Assembly (NCBI GenBank): GCA_022600235.1
Contig: JAHZKS010000046.1
Location: 1 to 7,958, forward strand
Source of the DNA: Alphaproteobacteria bacterium
GTDB lineage: Bacteria > Pseudomonadota > Alphaproteobacteria > Rickettsiales > JABSSG01
Length of the DNA stretch: 7,958 nt
Direction of reading: 5' to 3'
The notes under the pieces are model-generated. The model was not told the DNA's origin, ran no database searches, and worked only from the letters and a program-made list of their open reading frames with translations. Made by a program: the position numbers and the translations under genes. Every line of letters starts with the position of its first letter. The first letter of the stretch is position 1. Below are positions 1-6,528 of this stretch, piece after piece.

Positions 1-40
1 ATCTAATATCAATTCATACAAATCTTAATTTCATTTTATC

Positions 41-1645
41 GTGATAGTTTTTGATAAAGTAGGTATGCATTTTGGCAAGAAGCTCTTGTTTGATAATGTA
101 AACCTTGCACTAAAGAAAAATAAATATGGTCTTGTTGGTGCTAATGGTGCTGGTAAATCTACTTTATTCAAGCTGATTCTTGGAGAAGAAGAAACTAGTG
201 AAGGTGAGATAGTTACTCCTAAAGACACTGTAATTGGTTCTTTGAAGCAGGATCAATTTAAATTTCAGAATGATAGAGTTTTAGATGTTGTGTTACAAGG
301 TAAGCCAAAATTGTGGGCTGCTATGAAAGAGCAAGAATTACTTGCATCTAAAGAAGATATTACAGAAGAAGAATGTTACAAGATAGGTGAGCTATCTGAG
401 GTAATAGCAGCAAATGAGGGTTACGAGGCAGAATCAACTGCTCAAACTATCCTTAGCGGTCTTGGAGTAGGTGAGAAGGACCATTTTGTACAGCTTCACC
501 AATTATCTGGCGGATATAAATTGCGAGTGCTTTTGGCGCAATGTCTATTTGGTAACCCAGACATCTTACTGCTTGATGAGCCAAACAACCATCTTGATAT
601 ATTATCTATACAGTGGCTTGAGAATTATTTGATTCACAGATTTAAAGGAATTTTGGTTTTGGTTTCGCATGATCATGATTTCCTAAATAATGTATGTGAT
701 CATATATTAGATTTAGATTATGGAGAGATAAATCTATATTCAGGTAATTATGATTTCTTTGTGAAGGAGAAGGTGCGAATTATAGAGCAAAAGGAGAAAG
801 AAAGGCTTGGGGTTGAAAAATATATAGATAAACAAAAGAAGTTTATTGAAAAGTTTAGAGCTTCTGCTTCTCGTTCCAAGCAGGCTTTGTCTAGAGAAAA
901 ACAATTAGATAAGGTTGATTTGCCAGAAGTTAAGAATACCTCTAGAATAGCTCCTAAGTTTTCTTTTAGTCAGAAAATGAAGACTGGTAAGGAAGTAATG
1001 AGTATAGATGATCTTTCTAAGTCTTTTGGAGAAAAGAAGTTATTTCAAAATGTATCCTTCAAAATTATGAGAGGAGAGAAGGTAACAATCTTGGGTAAGA
1101 ATGGTATAGGTAAATCTACTTTAATAAAAAGCATTTTGGGTGTTGTAAAGCCTACTAATGGTAGTGTGGAGTGGGGGCACAATATAATAAAATCTTATTT
1201 CTCGCAAGACCACCATGATCTTGTAAAAGGTAATATGACAGCAGAGGAATGGCTCTCCAGCGATACTAAAATATCTGAGATTGCCACCATACGTGGTACA
1301 TTAGCAAGAATGCTATTTCGTAAGGACGAGGTAGAGAAAAACCTATCTGTGCTGAGCGGTGGTGAAACTGCTCGTTTGCTTTTTGCAAGCCTCATTCTGC
1401 AGCATGGTAATGTAATGCTTCTAGATGAGCCTACAAACCACCTGGATCTTGAAAGTAGAGTGGCATTGGCAAAATCTTTAAAAGAATTTGAAGGCACAGT
1501 TTTATGTGTGAGTCATGATAGAAGTTTTGTATCTACTCTCTCTACTAGAATTATTTTTGTACACGAAAAAGGATATGTAGATTTCAAAGGAACATATAAA
1601 GATTTTATAGTGAAATACAGCAAGTTTTTTGAAGAAGGTGGTTAA
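41..1645 (+). CDS. ABC-F family ATPase, YbiT-like ribosome-associated translation factor
   Basis: Soluble protein of 534 residues with two ATP-binding cassettes in tandem and no membrane segment, the ABC-F layout. Domain 1 has Walker A GANGAGKS (33-40), signature LSGGY (155-159), Walker B ILLLDE (175-180) and the switch SHD (209-211). A basic inter-domain linker follows at about 240-300, with KFRASASRSKQALSR at 271-285. Domain 2 has Walker A GKNGIGKS (352-359), signature LSGGE (438-442), Walker B MLLDEP and PTNHLD (459-469), and SHD (491-493). Length and linker resemble E. coli YbiT (about 530 residues) more than Uup or EttA. Family members bind the ribosomal E site and modulate elongation; the precise role here is inferred. 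The start is GTG at 41: an in-frame TAA lies at 26-28 and no ATG, GTG or TTG lies between. No Shine-Dalgarno is visible. The first-domain PNNHLD has Asn in place of the usual Thr. Confidence 0.95.
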   Translation: MIVFDKVGMHFGKKLLFDNVNLALKKNKYGLVGANGAGKSTLFKLILGEEETSEGEIVTPKDTVIGSLKQDQFKFQNDRVLDVVLQGKPKLWAAMKEQELLASKEDITEEECYKIGELSEVIAANEGYEAESTAQTILSGLGVGEKDHFVQLHQLSGGYKLRVLLAQCLFGNPDILLLDEPNNHLDILSIQWLENYLIHRFKGILVLVSHDHDFLNNVCDHILDLDYGEINLYSGNYDFFVKEKVRIIEQKEKERLGVEKYIDKQKKFIEKFRASASRSKQALSREKQLDKVDLPEVKNTSRIAPKFSFSQKMKTGKEVMSIDDLSKSFGEKKLFQNVSFKIMRGEKVTILGKNGIGKSTLIKSILGVVKPTNGSVEWGHNIIKSYFSQDHHDLVKGNMTAEEWLSSDTKISEIATIRGTLARMLFRKDEVEKNLSVLSGGETARLLFASLILQHGNVMLLDEPTNHLDLESRVALAKSLKEFEGTVLCVSHDRSFVSTLSTRIIFVHEKGYVDFKGTYKDFIVKYSKFFEEGG

Positions 1646-1650
1646 TATTT

Positions 1651-3720
1651 CTAAGGCATTTTGTGGAATCTGCATATATTCGCGGAAGATACGCCAGATA
1701 CAGAAGAGCTAGGTGCAGTTTCAGATAGGCAATCTATGTAATTTTTATTGCAAGTATCTGCATTAATATATCCATTATTTGAGCCATTTATTTTACTGCA
1801 GAAAGATTGGTAGGTTGTGCATTGGTTTCTCATGTCAGCAGCTTCTTGTTCTGAAACAGCATTCTTATCTCCTTCATCTCCTGATGCTTGAAAGTCATTA
1901 CAATTTTCAAATTCAAAAGGCATTATATCAACGCATATACCTTCTTCTAATGGGTTTTTAGGGCGTATTTGTTTTCCAGGAGCTAGCTGACAGGGGTTCG
2001 TGTTATCTTGGGATGAAGAATTGCAGCATTTTCCACTATCTAAAGGAAATCCATCGCTTTTCGGTGGTATAGCTCTGTTGCTTATTTTTTTGCTTACAGG
2101 AGCAGTTGGGTCTAGTGCTTCATTTGTGCATACAATGTGCGTAGGGTCACTTGATTCATAACCAACTAGGCAGAATTTATTAGCACCGCTCTTGTATGTG
2201 CTACCGCTATAATGCAAGCCACCGTAATATTGGCATGGAGTGTTTCCTGTTTTAGTATATTTATTATTATTTTTATCGTAATACGGTATGCACATTGTTC
2301 CATCTGATGAAGTAGGGGCATCATAGTTATTATTTGTTTCCATAGATCTAAATGAACTTTGGGCTTTTTGATTTTTATTGAATATAAAATTTTTCCCATT
2401 AGTAGTAACTGACATACAGTAATTATTTAAATTATTTATCGCATTATTTGAGTCACAAAATGTTACTTGAGGTTTATCCATATTTGGTCTTGAGAAACAG
2501 TAAGGACTAGAAGAGCTACAGGTATTGCCAGAAGTGTTACCGATTTGTTCTTCTATGCAGTAGCTTCCAGAATCATCTTCACTTGTGCATGTTCTAAATA
2601 TTCTACTTGAACCATAATTATCTGTAATAATAGATTGGGATGATCCATTTTGTTTGCTAAAATCAAAGCATAAATCTTGAAATTCAGCTAAATTATATCC
2701 ATAAAACTGCAAAGGAGTGACTTGAGGTGCAGATGTCCACCTTGTTTGTGTTTTTGTAGATTGTACAGTTTTTGTATATATAGCTTCTAGATATCCAGTG
2801 TCATCAATAGATGCTAGAGCATGTGAACTAATGCTGTTTGCATCGTTCTGAGATATTGTTATACATCCAGGGTCATTAGGTTTTTCGGAGCAAAGTGGTA
2901 AAAGTCTAGTCGTGTAATTAATGCTACTAGGCATAGAAATATGTTTCTCAAAAGTTACTCGTGCACAAGGTTTAGAATATGTGCTATATCCTGTATTTAC
3001 AGGCTCTCCACACAAGTCTGCATTTGTGTATTTTTCATTGCAAACTGGTAAAAATAAAGGGGTTTGTGGTGCTGAAGAAATCTGGTTTGAACAAAATGGT
3101 GGAGGAGATGGTGGAAGAGGAAACGGAAAACAAGCCTTTGTACCTTTTTGTGGGTAATCTGCTATTCCTCCAGTTAGAGAGTGGCTTATACAATGGTCTA
3201 AATCCATTAAAGCATCCATTGCTGGATATTCCTGATCCATATTAACATATTTTTGCTTCCTGCTAAGTTTGGTAACACAATCTGAGAAAGCCCATGTTAA
3301 GGCTTGGCTTTCGTAAATAAGGCATATACCAGGTGCTTTTCTACTTGCGGAGTGGTTGCAAATATCTTGATATCTCTTTGTAATTGGGTGGTCATCTCCA
3401 TATACATTATAATTATCACAGGTATGTTTGCTATTTCCAATTATTGCATAATATTTGAATACATGAGTTGAGTGGGTATCTCCACCTCTAACTGAGAAGT
3501 TGCTTCTATCTGATATTCCTAAACCACATCCATCATATTGTCCTTTTATCATTGGGTTAAACCATGTGTTTGGACCTCCATCAATATCGGTGTCTAGTGG
3601 GTACCCGTGATGATGTATATATATATCTGGAAAACTACAAGCGATAGATTCTGTGCATAGCAAAATTAATAAAGTCGTTACGTATAGCGCTTTTAGGAGT
3701 GCACTTTTAATGTAGTACAT
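1651..3720 (-). CDS. Unrecognised exported cysteine-rich protein (689 aa)
   Basis: I do not recognise this protein's family. It starts with a signal peptide: basic n-region with K5 and K10, hydrophobic core about 11-21, then SIA-C at 25-28. That fits signal peptidase I cleavage after A27; as a lipobox it is poor because Ser occupies the -3 position. No further membrane span is evident, so the mature protein should be periplasmic, outer-membrane-associated or secreted. It has 36 Cys (35 after the signal), about 5%, suggesting many disulfides. Notable segments are HHH at 36-38, a proline-rich stretch FPFPLPPSPPPFC (198-210), an Asn/Ser/Tyr-rich middle (about 380-520), a CC pair at 565-566 and an acidic stretch near 613-628. 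Loosely repeated Cys pairs with a shared context occur at 227/237, 277/286 and 378/388. It is transcribed away from virB6, suggesting joint regulation. Proline-flanked, Cys-rich character recalls ectodomains of long Rickettsiales VirB6 paralogues, but the TrbL/VirB6 membrane domain is absent. The ATG start is supported by the signal peptide; the Shine-Dalgarno is weak. Confidence 0.85.
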   Translation of the reverse strand: MYYIKSALLKALYVTTLLILLCTESIACSFPDIYIHHHGYPLDTDIDGGPNTWFNPMIKGQYDGCGLGISDRSNFSVRGGDTHSTHVFKYYAIIGNSKHTCDNYNVYGDDHPITKRYQDICNHSASRKAPGICLIYESQALTWAFSDCVTKLSRKQKYVNMDQEYPAMDALMDLDHCISHSLTGGIADYPQKGTKACFPFPLPPSPPPFCSNQISSAPQTPLFLPVCNEKYTNADLCGEPVNTGYSTYSKPCARVTFEKHISMPSSINYTTRLLPLCSEKPNDPGCITISQNDANSISSHALASIDDTGYLEAIYTKTVQSTKTQTRWTSAPQVTPLQFYGYNLAEFQDLCFDFSKQNGSSQSIITDNYGSSRIFRTCTSEDDSGSYCIEEQIGNTSGNTCSSSSPYCFSRPNMDKPQVTFCDSNNAINNLNNYCMSVTTNGKNFIFNKNQKAQSSFRSMETNNNYDAPTSSDGTMCIPYYDKNNNKYTKTGNTPCQYYGGLHYSGSTYKSGANKFCLVGYESSDPTHIVCTNEALDPTAPVSKKISNRAIPPKSDGFPLDSGKCCNSSSQDNTNPCQLAPGKQIRPKNPLEEGICVDIMPFEFENCNDFQASGDEGDKNAVSEQEAADMRNQCTTYQSFCSKINGSNNGYINADTCNKNYIDCLSETAPSSSVSGVSSANICRFHKMP

Positions 3721-3779
3721 AAAATATCTTTTACTTTGTCATTTTAAAGTGTGCAATATTAGGAAAGCTAAATCAATGA

Positions 3780-3788
3780 ATTATCACA
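3780..3788 (-). promoter_or_regulatory. Alternative extended -10 element for the Cys-rich protein gene
   Basis: The minus strand reads TGTGATAAT, an extended -10 (TG, one base, GATAAT) matching the TATAAT core at five of six positions. The sequence 17 bases upstream is a poor -35. Such elements can work without a good -35. The start would be near 3773, giving a leader of about 53 bases. It may act instead of, or together with, the TTGACA element upstream. Confidence 0.3.
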
Positions 3789-3800
3789 ACGAGATTGTAA

Positions 3801-3829
3801 TAAATAAAAAAAGAAGGAAATATTGTCAA
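3801..3829 (-). promoter_or_regulatory. Candidate sigma70-type promoter for the Cys-rich protein gene
   Basis: On the minus strand a perfect -35 hexamer TTGACA (3829-3824) is followed after 17 bases by TATTTA (3806-3801). That -10 matches the consensus at only three of six positions. Transcription would start near 3794 and leave a leader of about 74 bases. A competing start is the extended -10 at 3780-3788, listed separately. Called by eye; AT-rich DNA gives many chance matches. Confidence 0.4.
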
Positions 3830-3895
3830 TTTGATGCAAAATATTCCAAATTCCTCTTATGAAGATACAAATAAATCTATGAGCAGATCTATATA

Positions 3896-3925
3896 TTGAA
3901 ATACAGATACTATTGATTTTATACT
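3896..3925 (+). promoter_or_regulatory. virB6: Candidate sigma70-type promoter for virB6
   Basis: TTGAAA (3896-3901) and TATACT (3920-3925) each match the sigma70 consensus at five of six positions and are separated by 18 bases. The predicted start is near 3932, just after the first base of the upstream ATG at 3930. That ATG would then be absent from the transcript or at its extreme 5' end. This is one reason for preferring the TTG start at 3960. Confidence 0.5.
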
Positions 3926-3946
3926 TTGAATGTACTTGGTGATCTT

Positions 3947-3950
3947 AGGA
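3947..3950 (+). promoter_or_regulatory. virB6: Ribosome binding site that favours the TTG start of virB6
   Basis: AGGA lies nine bases before TTG at 3960, a good Shine-Dalgarno distance. No comparable purine motif precedes the ATG at 3930. Starting at the TTG also gives a textbook lipoprotein signal peptide with an early Lys. Confidence 0.5.
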
Positions 3951-3959
3951 TTTTTTAGT

Positions 3960-6521
3960 TTGATAAAACATTTTTTAAAATTTTGCATAACTCTACTGCT
4001 TGCTCTATTGCTTGTTGGTTGTGATAGTCATGTTGAGTGTATAGAAGCAGACGATTGGGGTCAGCAGGTGCATTATAATATTTCAGGTAGAAATAACGAA
4101 AAATTTGTAGAACAACCAGATCATACTCAAATAGGTCAATGGAACAGCTCAGGTCTTGTTCTAGACGGTAACAACATAGTAGCAGTAGTTAAAAATTCTC
4201 AGACTGTTCAGTCGAATAGATCATGTGATGCGAAAGCTGGTAAATGTTCAAATGCTAGAGGTGGATATTGTCCTAAAAACACCTGGGTTGCTTGGTTTAA
4301 CTCTTGGAGTGGTGAATATCCAGTATGTACTTATAAAGATAATTACTGGTGTCCTACAAGTGTTAGTGCAAATGGAGATGTTCCGGTAAATGAGATACCG
4401 TGTTTATTCAATAGGGGTATTGGTTTATTTGCTGTTATATCAGAATCTTATAAAGTAGCTCCGGATATGATAGATCCATTTAATGGCAGTCATGTATGTA
4501 GCCAAGATAATATTAGCGAGTGTTATCTTCATGTTGGTGAGCAGGCGAAGAATCCACCATTTTACGATAATTATTGTCCGGCTGCAGGTTTTATGTTGGA
4601 GCCACCTAACAAGTGCGCCAGTGGAGAATATCAGTGTGGGATAAATTTTAAAATATTAGATAGATATTATTTGGATAATACTGGTAATTATAAGGTGGTA
4701 TTTAAACAGGGGGTAAAGCATAAGTCTCATGGTGTAATAAGTAAATTTGCCAAAAAAGTTACAGGTATCATATGTCAAAGCACAAAGTCAATATATAAAA
4801 GTATAGTTCAAGAAAACTCGTATAGAAGTTATATAAGAGCATTGTTGATTATGTTTATGGCATTTCTTGGAGTCGGATTTTTAATTGGTGTTTTAAATAT
4901 GACTCATAATGAACTACTAGTTATTATTCTAAAGATGGCTATTGTTCTACAAGTTTCAACTTCAACAACTAGTTGGGAGTTTTTTAATGAGAATTTTTTC
5001 TCATTTTTCACTAACGGAGTTGGTGAAATTACAGGAATTCTATTTGGGCAAGGAGCACAATCCGGCCCTGGTGCAAATATTGGCTTAGGAGAGGCTGGGG
5101 ATTGTGCAGCTAATATTGCTGGGATTCAGGCATTTGATGAAGCCTTGGATAAATTATTTTCTTATGACACTACAAGAAAAATTTTGAGTCTTATGGTTTG
5201 GAAAATATACGGTTTTCTTTTTGTTGCAGCTCTATATATAGCAATTGTGATAATAGTATACGCTATGATAAAAGCGATATTATTCTTCTTTATGAGTTAT
5301 CTTGCTTTATCTATAATTATTGTTTTGGCTCCTATATTTATTCCTTTCATGCTATTTAAGCTTACAAAGGCCTTTTTTGATAACTGGCTTAAGCAGCTTA
5401 TAAGTTACTTTATTCAGCCAATAATCGTATTAACATTCGCATTTTTTATGATTACTCTTCTCATGAATCAGTTACAATATCTGATTGGTTACAGGGTGTG
5501 TTGGAAGGAGTGGTTTGAAATACCAGTAATTGATATTAAGTTTTATGCTTGGCAGTCAGATTATAGCAAGCATATGAAAGGCTGTATCCCAACACCAAAT
5601 GCTATCATGAAAGAAGATGTTGAAGGGACGTACAAGATAGTTGATGCTCCTGGTCCAAATTCTTGTGGGTCTGGAGGGAGTTTAAAATATTCTGGAATGT
5701 GCGATCCATATATGTGCTACGAGCAAAGGTACCTAGGTTTCCCTTATCTTGATCCTACAGATGAAATTGATGCTAATAGAATTAATGAGTTGCAACAAAA
5801 TCATTTAATTAGTTTTACAGATATAATCGTATTATTCATGATGCTGTGGTTTGTTGTGAAATTCAATAGTTTGGTTCCGGCTATCGCAAAACGTTTAGCG
5901 GGTACTCCAGGATCTCAAGCTGATATGGCTGAGGCAGCAGGGGGTATGGCAAAAGGTCTTGGTAAGGTTGGATTAAAAGTAGCAGAGACTGCTATAAATC
6001 CTTTATACAAAAAGATGAGAGGAGGAAAAACTATACGAGAAGATATTACTTCCATTAAGAAAAAAGTCTTAGGAGTAAAAGATGGAGAGAAAGAGACTAA
6101 AAAGAAAAACCTACAAGAAGAAAGAGATCAATTGATGGAAGAGATGCGAGCAGATGCTACGAATACAAAAGTTTCTTTGGAATCAAAGGCAAATAAAGCA
6201 AAACGTATTAGACAATTAGATGATAAAATAGAGGATTTACAAAAAGCAATTGATGCGGGTGCAGATGGTAGCGATATGTCTAGATCATTCTTCGCAAGAT
6301 CTTCAAAGGCTGGTAAAGCTCTCGTAGGGGGAGCAGAGAATGTTGCTAATGCTCCTGGTGATTTAGTTGGAAAGGCAGCAAAAACTGTAGCTAAAGCACC
6401 TGCAGATGCAGTAATAAAGCCAACTAAATATCTTGCTAAGAAAACTTTAGGGAAGCCATATAATGCTATTAAGGATAAAGTAATGAAAAGAGTTACAAGG
6501 AAGCCGATAGATAAGCCGTAA
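3960..6521 (+). CDS. virB6: VirB6 family type IV secretion channel protein with lipoprotein N-terminus (Rickettsiales rvhB6 type)
   Basis: Polytopic inner-membrane component of a P-type type IV secretion system, where VirB6 forms part of the translocation channel. The called protein has 853 residues from TTG; an in-frame ATG at 3930 would add 10. Its signal peptide ends in lipobox LVGC with Cys21. Residues 22-285 form a Cys-rich ectodomain (12 more Cys up to 226) with Rickettsiales VirB6 hallmarks: ECIEADDWG (26-34), IPCLFNRGIGLFAV (146-159) and FKILDRYYLDN (230-240). Hydrophobic spans lie at about 292-312, 318-335, 409-435, 436-465, 480-503 and 620-640. The family motif TKAFFDNWLKQLISYFIQP is at 469-487, and a loop with five Cys at 514-586. 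After the last span comes a 210-residue Lys/Ala-rich tail with a probable coiled coil (about 710-765) and a 15-residue repeat. At over 850 residues it is far longer than classical VirB6 (about 300). No virB3 or virB4 adjoins it, and the gene starts its own transcription unit. Confidence 0.93.
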   Translation: MIKHFLKFCITLLLALLLVGCDSHVECIEADDWGQQVHYNISGRNNEKFVEQPDHTQIGQWNSSGLVLDGNNIVAVVKNSQTVQSNRSCDAKAGKCSNARGGYCPKNTWVAWFNSWSGEYPVCTYKDNYWCPTSVSANGDVPVNEIPCLFNRGIGLFAVISESYKVAPDMIDPFNGSHVCSQDNISECYLHVGEQAKNPPFYDNYCPAAGFMLEPPNKCASGEYQCGINFKILDRYYLDNTGNYKVVFKQGVKHKSHGVISKFAKKVTGIICQSTKSIYKSIVQENSYRSYIRALLIMFMAFLGVGFLIGVLNMTHNELLVIILKMAIVLQVSTSTTSWEFFNENFFSFFTNGVGEITGILFGQGAQSGPGANIGLGEAGDCAANIAGIQAFDEALDKLFSYDTTRKILSLMVWKIYGFLFVAALYIAIVIIVYAMIKAILFFFMSYLALSIIIVLAPIFIPFMLFKLTKAFFDNWLKQLISYFIQPIIVLTFAFFMITLLMNQLQYLIGYRVCWKEWFEIPVIDIKFYAWQSDYSKHMKGCIPTPNAIMKEDVEGTYKIVDAPGPNSCGSGGSLKYSGMCDPYMCYEQRYLGFPYLDPTDEIDANRINELQQNHLISFTDIIVLFMMLWFVVKFNSLVPAIAKRLAGTPGSQADMAEAAGGMAKGLGKVGLKVAETAINPLYKKMRGGKTIREDITSIKKKVLGVKDGEKETKKKNLQEERDQLMEEMRADATNTKVSLESKANKAKRIRQLDDKIEDLQKAIDAGADGSDMSRSFFARSSKAGKALVGGAENVANAPGDLVGKAAKTVAKAPADAVIKPTKYLAKKTLGKPYNAIKDKVMKRVTRKPIDKP
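6342..6431 (+). repeat. Tandem 15-residue repeat in the VirB6 C-terminal tail
   Basis: Two adjacent 45-base units encode VANAPGDLVGKAAKT and VAKAPADAVIKPTKY, sharing the pattern V-A-x-A-P-x-D-x-V-x-K-x-x-K-x. A weaker third unit may begin with LAKK. They lie at residues 795-824 of the 853-residue protein, in an Ala/Lys/Pro-rich tail. The repeat is clearer in protein than in DNA, suggesting an old duplication kept by selection, or convergent low complexity. Confidence 0.6.
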
Positions 6522-6528
6522 AACTACA

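Noticed and set aside
1195..1497. Minus-strand open frame inside the ABC-F gene
   Set aside because: Antisense to the second ATP-binding cassette, with no independent features.
2921..3245. Plus-strand open frames opposite the Cys-rich gene
   Set aside because: Shadows of the minus-strand gene: no signal, motif or ribosome site, and the opposite strand has a coherent signal peptide and Cys pattern throughout.
3891..3899. TGA at the end of the small frame before virB6 considered as a recoded Trp codon joining it to a longer gene
   Set aside because: Reading through adds only nine residues before another TGA, and no internal in-frame UGA-Trp use appears in the four complete genes.
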